From contig CADBNA010000412.1 of assembly GCA_902795835.1 (NCBI GenBank), positions 1 through 6,003 of the forward strand: 6,003 bases of DNA, given 5' to 3'. Origin of the DNA: an uncultured Lachnospiraceae bacterium. Its GTDB lineage: Bacteria; Bacillota_A; Clostridia; Lachnospirales; Lachnospiraceae. Made by a program: the position numbers and the translations under genes. The notes under the pieces are model-generated. The model was not told the origin of the DNA. It saw only the letters and a list, made by a program, of their open reading frames with translations, and did not search any database. Of the stretch, positions 1 through 5,959 are shown piece after piece; position 1 is the first letter of the stretch, and each line of letters starts with the position of its first letter.

Positions 1-57
1 AAGATCGGACAGAGAAAAGGCGATGCAGCCATGGAAGTGCTGCTTGAGCTTGTCTGA
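1..57 (+). CDS. Possible C-terminal end of an upstream gene (partial, unidentified)
   Basis: Frame 1 is open from the window edge to a TGA at 55-57 and reads KIGQRKGDAAMEVLLELV, a composition typical of a C-terminal helix. Only 18 residues are visible, so no family can be named. Another + strand frame is also open to a TAA at 89-91, so the choice of frame is a judgement based on protein-like composition and on all neighbours being on the + strand. If real, the gene ends about 20 bp before the palindromic element at 77-295. It could equally be chance. Confidence 0.4.
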   Translation, partial: KIGQRKGDAAMEVLLELV

Positions 58-157
58 ACTGACTGAAAACACACAGAGGCTGTCGCATTAAGTGTTGCTG
101 TGCATAAATACCCATTCGGGAATCGCTTTCGCTCTGGTCTCCGCTTCGCTGCGGTCG

Positions 158-190
158 GCGCTAAGCGAACGTCCACAGGACGTTCAGCGC
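158..190. repeat. Inner hairpin 1 of the palindromic element
   Basis: GAACGTCC (167-174) and GGACGTTC (178-185) form a perfect 8-bp stem with a 3-nt loop ACA. GCGCT (158-162) and AGCGC (186-190) extend it by 5 bp, with a 4-nt AAGC bulge on the left side only. It forms one of the two arms at the centre of the 77-295 palindrome. A small neighbouring stem, CCGC/GCGG at 141-144 and 151-154, is also possible. Confidence 0.75.
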
Positions 191-200
191 CCTCGCGTAA

Positions 201-237
201 CGGTACTAAAGCTCAAGCGGGCTTTCGCTAAGTACCG
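201..237. repeat. Inner hairpin 2 of the palindromic element
   Basis: CGGTACT (201-207) is the exact reverse complement of AGTACCG (231-237). Next to it, AAAGC (208-212) pairs with GCTTT (221-225), leaving a one-sided bulge CGCTA (226-230) and an 8-nt loop. The design mirrors hairpin 1 (outer stem, one-sided bulge, inner stem), with the bulge on the opposite strand. That gives the two arms approximate mirror symmetry about the element centre. Confidence 0.7.
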
Positions 238-324
238 ACGCTGCGGAGGTTCCCTTCTGGATATTTATGCACCAGAGAGCTTACTGCGGCAGCCTTTTTG
301 CATCAGGTACACTGGCATCTGGGC

Positions 325-329
325 GGAGG
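325..329 (+). promoter_or_regulatory. Ribosome binding site that fixes the lipid kinase start
   Basis: GGAGG lies 8 nt before the ATG at 338 but only 2 nt before the in-frame ATG at 332. Eight is a normal spacing and two is too short, so 338 is preferred. The far-upstream in-frame ATG at 92 lies inside the palindromic repeat and has no comparable site. Confidence 0.7.
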
Positions 330-337
330 TCATGGAC

Positions 338-1225
338 ATGGAAAAAAGGCTGCTGTTTATTTACAATCCGCGTTCCGGAAAGGGACAGATCAGGGGATAT
401 CTCGGACAGATTCTGGACATTTTTACAAAGGGAGGCTATCTGGTGACAGTTCATCCTACGCAGGCCCGCGGTGATGGGCAGACCTTTATGGCTGCCCATG
501 CCGGTCAGGCGGACCTTGTCGTGGTCAGCGGCGGCGACGGAACACTGGATGAGGTGGTGTCTGCCCTGATGGATGCGGCTCCGGATATTCCCGTCGGCTA
601 TATTCCCGCGGGCAGCACCAATGATTTCGGCGCCAGTCTGGGAATTCCGAAGTCCATGACAGAAGCGGCGGAAGACATCATGAGGGGCCATGCGACACCC
701 ATTGACGTCGGTGCTTTCAATGATACGTATTTTGTCTATATCGCCGCCTTCGGCATTTTCACGGATGTTTCCTACGAGACCGACCAGTCCATGAAAAATG
801 CATTCGGGCATTTTGCCTACCTGATGGAAGCAGGGAAGCGCGTGTTTAATATTCCCTCCTATCACATCCGCGCAGAGGCGGACGGCGCCGTGTATGAGGG
901 CAACTATTCCTATGGCATGGTGACCAATGCCCGTTCTGTGGGCGGCATGAAAAACATCACCGGCACCCATGTTGATATGAGCGACGGCCTTTTTGAAGTG
1001 ACGCTCGTGCACACGCCGGTTACGCCGATCGATGTAAATGAGATCATTACCTCTATCCTGACGGGGGACTATCATTCTGAGCTGGTGGAGCATTTCCAGA
1101 CAACAAAGATTAAGCTGGAATCCAATCAGGAAATCGCCTGGACGCTGGACGGGGAATACGGCAGCGAGCACAGGAAGGTTGAGATCACCAATTACGGCCA
1201 GGCTCTGCAGCTGGTGCTCCCGTAA
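338..1225 (+). CDS. Diacylglycerol kinase family lipid kinase (YegS/DagK/BmrU type)
   Basis: The 295-residue product is a soluble ATP-dependent lipid kinase, expected to phosphorylate diacylglycerol or a related lipid at the inner membrane face and so recycle it into phospholipid synthesis. Visible motifs are the N-terminal NPRSGKG at residues 10-16, the nucleotide-binding SGGDGTLDEVV at 64-74, PAGSTNDF at 90-97 (family PxGTxNDF), and DGLFEV at 216-221, whose Asp lies where the family has its catalytic base. A late DGE follows at 271-273. The length is normal for the family, and there is no signal peptide or membrane segment. The frame stays open upstream to an ATG at 92, but those extra 82 residues are translated palindromic repeat and are unlike any kinase N-terminus. 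Start 338 is chosen by RBS spacing, with 332 as alternative. True substrate is unknown: some relatives use sphingoid or other lipids. Confidence 0.9.
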   Translation: MEKRLLFIYNPRSGKGQIRGYLGQILDIFTKGGYLVTVHPTQARGDGQTFMAAHAGQADLVVVSGGDGTLDEVVSALMDAAPDIPVGYIPAGSTNDFGASLGIPKSMTEAAEDIMRGHATPIDVGAFNDTYFVYIAAFGIFTDVSYETDQSMKNAFGHFAYLMEAGKRVFNIPSYHIRAEADGAVYEGNYSYGMVTNARSVGGMKNITGTHVDMSDGLFEVTLVHTPVTPIDVNEIITSILTGDYHSELVEHFQTTKIKLESNQEIAWTLDGEYGSEHRKVEITNYGQALQLVLP

Positions 1226-1238
1226 GCGTAAGCGTAAA
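1221..1238. repeat. Short tandem hexamer at the stop codon
   Basis: CGTAAG occurs twice, followed by CGTAAA: three near-identical hexamers in a row. The first supplies the TAA stop of the lipid kinase gene (1223-1225). This looks like replication slippage just past a gene end. Extra copies would not change the protein. Confidence 0.6.
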
Positions 1239-1262
1239 CACATCATCAAAAGTAAAAGAACA

Positions 1263-1291
1263 TTGCACAAAAAGATGCTCAGTGTTATAAT
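1263..1291 (+). promoter_or_regulatory. Sigma-A type promoter for fructose-bisphosphate aldolase
   Basis: TTGCAC (1263-1268) and a perfect TATAAT (1286-1291) are separated by 17 bp, the ideal spacing for the vegetative sigma factor. Transcription would start near 1298, giving a leader of about 25 nt that contains the strong ribosome binding site AAGGAGG (1309-1315). A near-consensus promoter fits a highly expressed glycolytic gene. It also shows the aldolase need not depend on read-through from the lipid kinase gene. Confidence 0.85.
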
Positions 1292-1323
1292 GTGTTTCGA
1301 ATTTAGTTAAGGAGGTCTTTCAT

Positions 1324-2262
1324 ATGGCACTTGTTACATCTACCGAAATGTTCAAAAAAGCATACACCGGCGGATACGCTGTCGGTGCGTTCAACGTGAA
1401 CAATATGGAAATTGTTCAGGGCATCACGGAAGCCGCTGCCGAGCTGCGCTCTCCCCTTATTCTGCAGGCTTCTGCAGGAGCCAGAAAGTACGCCAATTCC
1501 ATCTATCTGATCAAGCTGGTTGAGGCTGCCGTAGAGCTGCATCCGGAGATCCCGATTGTTCTGCACCTGGATCACGGCGCAGATTTCGAGACCTGCAAGT
1601 CCTGTGTCGACGGCGGATTTACTTCCGTAATGATCGACTATTCCAGCCACTCCTTTGAGGAGAATGTTGCTGAGTCCAAGAAAGTTGCCGAGTATGCGCA
1701 TGAGCGCGGCGTAGTCGTAGAAGCCGAGCTGGGAACCCTGGCTGGCATCGAGGACGCCGTCAGCGTGGATGCCGACAAGGCCATGTTTACCGATCCGGAT
1801 CAGGTGCAGGAATTTGTCGAGCGCACCGGCGTGGATTCCCTGGCTATCGCAATCGGCACCAGCCATGGCGCATACAAGTTCAAACCCGGCACGAACCCGA
1901 AGCTTCGCCTGGACATCCTTGAAGAGGTTTCCAGAAGACTTCCGGGCTTCCCGATTGTTCTGCATGGTTCTTCTTCTGTTCCGCAGCAGTATGTCAAGAC
2001 CATCAACGAGAACGGCGGCGCCCTGAAGGATGCCATCGGCATTCCGGAAGATCAGCTGCGCATGGCTGCCAGAGGCGCTGTCTGCAAGATCAATATTGAT
2101 TCCGATCTGCGCCTGGGCATGACAGCCGGTATCCGCCAGCATCTGGCAGAGTTCCCGGATCACTTCGATCCGAGACAGTATCTGACACCGGGCAGAACCA
2201 ACATCAAGGATATCGTTGCACACAAGATTGTCAACGTGCTTGGTTCCGACGGAAAGATCTGA
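1324..2262 (+). CDS. fba: Class II fructose-1,6-bisphosphate aldolase (zinc-dependent)
   Basis: The 312-residue cytoplasmic enzyme reversibly cleaves fructose 1,6-bisphosphate to dihydroxyacetone phosphate and glyceraldehyde 3-phosphate in glycolysis and gluconeogenesis. The class II TIM-barrel motifs are all present: HLDHG at 81-85 (catalytic Asp83, zinc ligand His84), FTSVMID at 99-105, EAELG at 133-137, GTSHGAYKF at 178-186 (His181, zinc ligand), LHGSSSVP at 213-220 (His214, zinc ligand) and KINIDSDLR at 255-263 for phosphate binding. The start is clear: AAGGAGG lies 8 nt upstream and the N-terminus MALVTSTEMFKKAY is family-typical. It has its own promoter and terminator, so it is probably monocistronic. 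One oddity is the loop DYSSHSFEENV (105-115), where relatives usually have D-x-SHHPFEENV. Tagatose-bisphosphate aldolase is a related alternative, but the overall match to the gut-Clostridia fructose type is better. Confidence 0.95.
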   Translation: MALVTSTEMFKKAYTGGYAVGAFNVNNMEIVQGITEAAAELRSPLILQASAGARKYANSIYLIKLVEAAVELHPEIPIVLHLDHGADFETCKSCVDGGFTSVMIDYSSHSFEENVAESKKVAEYAHERGVVVEAELGTLAGIEDAVSVDADKAMFTDPDQVQEFVERTGVDSLAIAIGTSHGAYKFKPGTNPKLRLDILEEVSRRLPGFPIVLHGSSSVPQQYVKTINENGGALKDAIGIPEDQLRMAARGAVCKINIDSDLRLGMTAGIRQHLAEFPDHFDPRQYLTPGRTNIKDIVAHKIVNVLGSDGKI

Positions 2263-2279
2263 TCTGAGAAGGAAGTTGC

Positions 2280-2321
2280 AGGGGCGTTTTCTCCTTTGCG
2301 GGGAGGCGCCCCTTTCTTTTT
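2280..2321 (+). terminator. Intrinsic terminator after the aldolase gene
   Basis: AGGGGCG (2280-2286) pairs with CGCCCCT (2307-2313), an inner CTCC/GGAG pairing (2291-2294 with 2302-2305) strengthens the hairpin, and TTTCTTTTT follows (2313-2321). It begins 17 nt after the stop codon and should end the aldolase transcript before the long hairpin region. Confidence 0.9.
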
Positions 2322-2354
2322 GCAGCAAAGAGGCCTGTTGTCTGGTCAATGAAC

Positions 2355-2525
2355 AGCTGGTGCAGCCGCAGGAAATACCCGTGTGGACGCATCCGGCGAG
2401 TACGTGTCTGAGACCGGTCGAGTCTTGGGCAGCTTAGGTCATACCTGGCCTAAGGTGCTTTAGACGAGCAGGCTCAGACCGGCGGAGCAGCGGACATCCG
2501 GGTATTCCCTGCGGCTGGGCCGGCT
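2355..2525. other. Long rod-like hairpin between fba and the glutamine synthetase gene; candidate structured RNA or palindromic repeat
   Basis: The gap of 336 bp between the two genes has no convincing ORF and is mostly this structure. The arms 2355-2381 and 2499-2525 pair at 25 of 27 positions (two G-U, mismatches at 2362/2518 and 2373/2507). The next stretch (2382-2405 against 2480-2498) is only weakly paired, with short CGC/GCG and TCCG/CGGA helices. Further in, GTCTGAG (2406-2412) pairs with CTCAGAC (2473-2479), GTCT with AGAC (2422-2425, 2462-2465), and GCAGCTTAGG (2429-2438) with CCTAAGGTGC (2449-2458, one mismatch), closing a 10-nt loop. TTTTT follows at 2530-2534. A long rod with a weakly paired middle is the general shape of 6S RNA, but no sequence match is claimed and no good promoter precedes it. 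It could equally be a mobile palindromic repeat. Strand is undetermined; the T-run favours +. Confidence 0.6.
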
Positions 2526-2531
2526 TACGTT

Positions 2532-2559
2532 TTTACAGATCTTTCAAAACCTGTACACT
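2532..2559 (+). promoter_or_regulatory. Candidate promoter for the glutamine synthetase gene
   Basis: TTTACA (2532-2537) and TACACT (2554-2559) are 16 bp apart, each a partial match to the vegetative consensus. Transcription would begin near 2566, giving a leader of roughly 33 nt. The -35 box overlaps the T-run just after the long hairpin, so if this promoter is used the hairpin lies outside the transcript. A start further upstream would place the hairpin in the leader. Confidence 0.45.
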
Positions 2560-2598
2560 CCGACAAAACATTCAATAAAGGAGAATTCCCCGCATACC

Positions 2599-4710
2599 AT
2601 GTCAGAATACATCAATGTCTCCAAAATATTCGGCGAAAATGTCTTCAATGACTCCGTCATGCAGGAACGCCTGCCCAAAAAGGTCTATTCCAAGCTGAAG
2701 ACCATCATCCGTGAGGGCGGCGATCTGGATCTGGCAACGGCGGATGTGATCGCGCACGAGATGAAGGAATGGGCGATCGAGAAAGGCGCTACGCACTACA
2801 CGCACTGGTTCCAGCCCCTGACAGGCGTGACGGCTGAGAAGCACGACGCCTTTATCACGTCGCCTCTGTCCAGCGGCAAAGTCCTGATGAGTTTTTCGGG
2901 AAAGGAGCTGATCAAGGGTGAGCCGGACGCGTCCTCCTTCCCTTCCGGCGGACTGCGGGCGACATTTGAAGCCCGCGGCTACACGGCCTGGGACTGCACT
3001 TCTCCGGCATTTGTGCGGCAGGATGACGGCGGAGCCGTCCTGTGTATCCCGACAGCTTTCTGTTCCTATACCGGCGAGGCGCTGGATCAGAAAACCCCGC
3101 TGCTCCGGTCCATGGAGGCAATCGACCGGCAGGCGCTGCGCCTGATCCGGCTGTTCGGCAACACGGAATCCCGCAAGGTGACGCCGAATGTAGGTCCCGA
3201 ACAGGAGTATTTTCTTGTAGACGCGAAAAAATTCATGCAGAGAAAAGACCTTCTCTATACGGGACGCACTCTTTTCGGTTCCATGCCGTCCAAAGGGCAG
3301 GAGATGGATGATCACTATTATGGGACGATCCGTCAGAAGATCATTTCATTCATGAAAGATGTCAACCGAGAGCTGTGGAGAATGGGCGTGCCTGCCAAGA
3401 CACAGCACAATGAGGTCGCGCCTGCCCAGCATGAACTTGCCTGCATTTATGAAGAGGCAAATCTTGCCATCGACAGCAATCAGCTGGTGATGCAGACACT
3501 CAAAAGGATAGCCAGCAAGCACGGACTGAAATGCCTGCTGCATGAGAAACCGTTCGACGGGGTCAACGGATCCGGCAAACACAACAACTGGTCGCTTTCC
3601 ACGGATGACGGAATCAACCTGCTGGATCCCGGCGTGACGCCTCATGAGAACATGCAGTTCCTGCTGGTTCTGTCCTGTATTGTGAAAGCGGTTGATGAGC
3701 ATGCCGGCCTGCTGAGGGAATCCGCCTCGGATCCCGGCAATGACCACCGTCTGGGAGCCAACGAGGCTCCGCCTGCGATCGTGTCGGTTTTTCTGGGAGA
3801 ACAGCTGGAGGATGTGGTTGAGCAGCTGATCAGCACGGGTTCGGCGACCAGCAGCAAGGAGGGGGAACGGATGCGCACGGCCCGGAGCCTTCCGGAGCTG
3901 TACAAAGATGCCACGGACCGCAACCGCACATCTCCCTTTGCTTTTACGGGAAACAAGTTTGAGTTCCGCATGGTCGGCTCCAGGGATTCCATTGCCGAGC
4001 CGAATGTCGTACTGAATACGATTACAGCGGAAGCATTTGCAGATGCCTGTGATGTTCTGGAAAATGCGGAATGCTTTGACGAAGCCCTGCACGATCTGAT
4101 CAAGACAAACTTCAGTGAACACAGTCACATTATCTTCAACGGCAATGGCTATTCGGATTCCTGGATCAGGGAGGCCGAGAGAAGAGGCCTTCCGAATCTC
4201 CGGTCCATGGTAGAGGCGATTCCGGAGCTGACGACAGAGAAAACCGTTGCCATGTTCGAGAGATTCGGCGTTTTTTCACGCTCCGAGCTCGAGTCACGGG
4301 CCGCGGTAAAGTATGAGATCTATGCGAAGACGATCAACATCGAGGCGAAATCGATGATCAACATTGCCAGCAAGCAGATCATTCCCGCTGTTATCCGCTA
4401 TACAAAAGAACTTGCCGATTCGATCATAGCGGTCAGACAGGCAGGAATCGAAGAGGTCGGTGTGCAGACAGAGCTGCTTGCGGAAAGCAGCCGCCTGCTG
4501 ACAGAAACCAGAGATGCGCTTCGCGAACTGATCCGGCTGGATGACATAGCCGCATCCATGTCCGAAGGCCGCGAACAGGCAGAATATTGCTACAGACAGA
4601 TTGTACCGGCGATGGCTGCCCTCCGCAGACCGGTTGACCATCTGGAACAAATCGTGGATAAAACCGTATGGCCGATGCCCTCATATGGCGATCTGATTTT
4701 TGAGGTATAA
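2599..4710 (+). CDS. glnN: Glutamine synthetase type III
   Basis: The 703-residue product is a GSIII-family glutamine synthetase, a large cytoplasmic oligomer that makes glutamine from glutamate, ammonia and ATP and is the entry point for ammonia assimilation. Its length of about 700 residues, against about 450 for GSI, identifies the type. Motifs in order are HYTHWFQPLTG at 66-76, GPEQEYF at 199-205 (metal-binding Glu residues), NEVAPAQHELA at 271-281, KPFDGVNGSGKHNNWS at 317-332 (glutamate/ATP site), LGANEAPPAI at 385-394 and FAFTGNKFEFRMVGS at 447-461 (Arg near the active site). The helical tail after about residue 560 is typical of GSIII. The start ATG has no in-frame rival. Its AAAGGAG (2577-2583) is 15 nt away, longer than usual. 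No adjacent PII or amt gene is visible, and no terminator is clear after the stop. Confidence 0.95.
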   Translation: MSEYINVSKIFGENVFNDSVMQERLPKKVYSKLKTIIREGGDLDLATADVIAHEMKEWAIEKGATHYTHWFQPLTGVTAEKHDAFITSPLSSGKVLMSFSGKELIKGEPDASSFPSGGLRATFEARGYTAWDCTSPAFVRQDDGGAVLCIPTAFCSYTGEALDQKTPLLRSMEAIDRQALRLIRLFGNTESRKVTPNVGPEQEYFLVDAKKFMQRKDLLYTGRTLFGSMPSKGQEMDDHYYGTIRQKIISFMKDVNRELWRMGVPAKTQHNEVAPAQHELACIYEEANLAIDSNQLVMQTLKRIASKHGLKCLLHEKPFDGVNGSGKHNNWSLSTDDGINLLDPGVTPHENMQFLLVLSCIVKAVDEHAGLLRESASDPGNDHRLGANEAPPAIVSVFLGEQLEDVVEQLISTGSATSSKEGERMRTARSLPELYKDATDRNRTSPFAFTGNKFEFRMVGSRDSIAEPNVVLNTITAEAFADACDVLENAECFDEALHDLIKTNFSEHSHIIFNGNGYSDSWIREAERRGLPNLRSMVEAIPELTTEKTVAMFERFGVFSRSELESRAAVKYEIYAKTINIEAKSMINIASKQIIPAVIRYTKELADSIIAVRQAGIEEVGVQTELLAESSRLLTETRDALRELIRLDDIAASMSEGREQAEYCYRQIVPAMAALRRPVDHLEQIVDKTVWPMPSYGDLIFEV

Positions 4711-4732
4711 AAAATCTCTTCCAATTTTGTGC

Positions 4733-4747
4733 ATTTTATATTAAAAT
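4733..4747. repeat. Short AT-only palindrome in the gap before the regulator gene
   Basis: ATTTTA and TAAAAT flank a 3-nt TAT centre, a perfect 6-bp inverted repeat made only of A and T, 22 bp after the glutamine synthetase stop. It overlaps the candidate -35 region at 4741-4746, so a regulator bound there could affect transcription. In AT-rich intergenic DNA such a palindrome can arise by chance. It is too weak and lacks a GC stem to be a good terminator. Confidence 0.35.
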
Positions 4748-4769
4748 GGAGATGTTCTATCTGTATAAC
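4741..4769 (+). promoter_or_regulatory. Weak candidate promoter for the CdaR-type regulator
   Basis: A good -10 box TATAAC (4764-4769) lies 17 bp after a poor -35 box TTAAAA (4741-4746), in the gap after glutamine synthetase. The start would be near 4776, leaving a leader of about 50 nt. A weak -35 box is compatible with low-level or activator-dependent expression. Read-through from glutamine synthetase is possible because no clear terminator separates the genes. Confidence 0.35.
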
Positions 4770-4829
4770 TGTCCAAAACAACAATAGATCATTTGGGCGC
4801 GGACGGCTACAATGAGTGAGGTACGGGAG

Positions 4830-5915
4830 ATGATTTCAAATCAGATTCTTCAGAATACTCTGGACGGACTGAAGAGTATTGCCAAGACCGAGTTCTGCAT
4901 TTCCGATATCGAAGGCAAGCAGCTGGTTTCCACGGCTCCGGACATGGAGACGGATAAAAACGACATTCTCAGTTTTGTGCAGTCGCAGGCGGACTCTCAG
5001 ACCATACGGGATCTGCAGTTTTTTAAGGTGTATGATGAACATCAGCTGGAATATATCCTGCTTGCCAGAGGCGGTGATGACAGCCTCCTGACCGGCAAGA
5101 TGGCGGTCTTCCAGCTGCAGAGTCTGCTGATTGCCTATAAAGAACGTTTTGACAAAGATAACTTTATAAAAAACCTGCTGCTGGACAATCTCCTTCTGGT
5201 TGATATCTATAACCGCGCAAAAAAGCTTCATATTGCGCCTGATGCAAGGCGGGTGGTTTTCATTCTGGAGACCCCTCCGGACCGTGACCAGGGCACACTG
5301 GAAAATGTCCGCAATATGTTTGCCGGAAAAAGCGGCGATTTTATCACGGCCATTGATGAGAAGAGCATTATTATCGTCAAGGAGCTGGCGGCAGGAGAGG
5401 ACTACCGTTATGCCGACAAGATTGCCGGCTCTGTTCTGGATGTGATCGGACGGGATGGAGATGCTGGCATACAGATTGCCTACGGCACAATTGTCAGGGA
5501 ACTCAAAGAGGTGTCCCGGTCATACAAGGAAGCGCGGATGGCTCTGGATATCGGAAAGATCTTTTTCGGCGGCCGCGATGTCATTGCCTACAGCTCTCTG
5601 GGAATCGGAAGGCTGATCTATCAGCTGCCCATTCCCCTGTGCAAGATGTTTATCAAGGAGATCTTTTCCAATAAGGCTCCCGATGACTTTGACGAAGAGA
5701 CGCTCACGACGATCAACAAATTCTTTGAGAACAACCTGAATGTCTCGGAAACATCCAGGCAGCTGTACATTCACAGGAATACGCTGGTTTACCGCCTGGA
5801 CAAGCTGCAGAAGAGTACAGGGCTTGACCTGCGGGTGTTTGAGGACGCGATAACCTTTAAGATCGCCCTTATGGTTGTAAAGTACATGAAGTATATGGAA
5901 ACACTGGATTATTAA
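4830..5915 (+). CDS. CdaR/PucR-family transcriptional regulator
   Basis: The predicted 361-residue DNA-binding protein has the architecture of sugar-diacid (CdaR) and PucR regulators. An N-terminal ligand-sensing region (about 1-105) opens with ISNQILQNTLDGLKSIAKTEFCISDIEGK-like sequence, a middle region (about 130-250) matches the degenerate GGDEF-like part of CdaR proteins, and a C-terminal PucR-type helix-turn-helix (about 294-350) carries NVSETSRQLYIHRNTLVYRL and then GLDLR. The HRNTLxYRL signature is diagnostic. The ligand is unknown, and sugar diacids should not be assumed. ATG 4812 is in frame and would add six residues, but it lacks a ribosome binding site. ATG 4830 has TGAGG 8 nt upstream, and recalled relatives begin MISNQILQNT. 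A 44-nt gap separates it from the following ABC ATPase, suggesting co-transcription. Confidence 0.88.
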   Translation: MISNQILQNTLDGLKSIAKTEFCISDIEGKQLVSTAPDMETDKNDILSFVQSQADSQTIRDLQFFKVYDEHQLEYILLARGGDDSLLTGKMAVFQLQSLLIAYKERFDKDNFIKNLLLDNLLLVDIYNRAKKLHIAPDARRVVFILETPPDRDQGTLENVRNMFAGKSGDFITAIDEKSIIIVKELAAGEDYRYADKIAGSVLDVIGRDGDAGIQIAYGTIVRELKEVSRSYKEARMALDIGKIFFGGRDVIAYSSLGIGRLIYQLPIPLCKMFIKEIFSNKAPDDFDEETLTTINKFFENNLNVSETSRQLYIHRNTLVYRLDKLQKSTGLDLRVFEDAITFKIALMVVKYMKYMETLDY

Positions 5916-5959
5916 TGGCCGGCAGGGCACCTGCGCCCGGATGGCTCTGGAGGAAGCGG

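Larger units (their letters stand above)
77..295. repeat. Long imperfect palindromic element (MITE-like), about 219 bp
   Basis: The left arm (77-122) and the reverse complement of the right arm (250-295) align without gaps over 46 positions with about 34 matches, including shared blocks AGGCTG, GTGCATAAATA and GGGAA. The symmetry continues inward: GTCGG...TAGCGAA-like sequence around 155-169 matches the complement of about 224-239. The centre is two separate hairpins (158-190 and 201-237), so a single strand would fold as a long stem ending in two arms. No transposase or long real ORF lies inside, and no clear target-site duplication is visible at the ends. A run of five T follows the right arm (295-299), so in RNA it might also act as a terminator. 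I recall similar palindromic intergenic sequences in Lachnospiraceae genomes, but copy number cannot be tested here. Confidence 0.7.

Noticed and set aside
281..1270. Long minus-strand open frame (329 codons) opposite the lipid kinase
   Set aside because: It is antisense to a gene with all family motifs, and its translation is rich in His, Arg and Cys with no recognisable domain, as expected of a shadow frame.
1303..2349. Minus-strand open frame of 348 codons opposite the aldolase
   Set aside because: It covers a clearly functional aldolase and runs through its terminator; no family motif is visible in the translation.
2216..2437. Plus-strand 73-codon frame spanning the aldolase end and the long hairpin
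   Set aside because: It starts inside the aldolase, crosses the intrinsic terminator and ends in the palindrome, with no ribosome binding site and no protein-like pattern.
2355..2525. Relationship between the two palindromic elements (77-295 and 2355-2525)
   Set aside because: Both contain a GCCGCAG-like string near an arm, but the arms otherwise do not align, so I treat them as separate families.
3346..4128. Minus-strand 260-codon frame inside glutamine synthetase
   Set aside because: It is a shadow of the conserved GSIII coding sequence, without a ribosome binding site or recognisable motif.
5922..5934. GCAGG/CCTGC hairpin between the regulator and the ABC ATPase, considered as a terminator
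   Set aside because: The stem is only 5 bp and has no T-run after it, so it is unlikely to end transcription.
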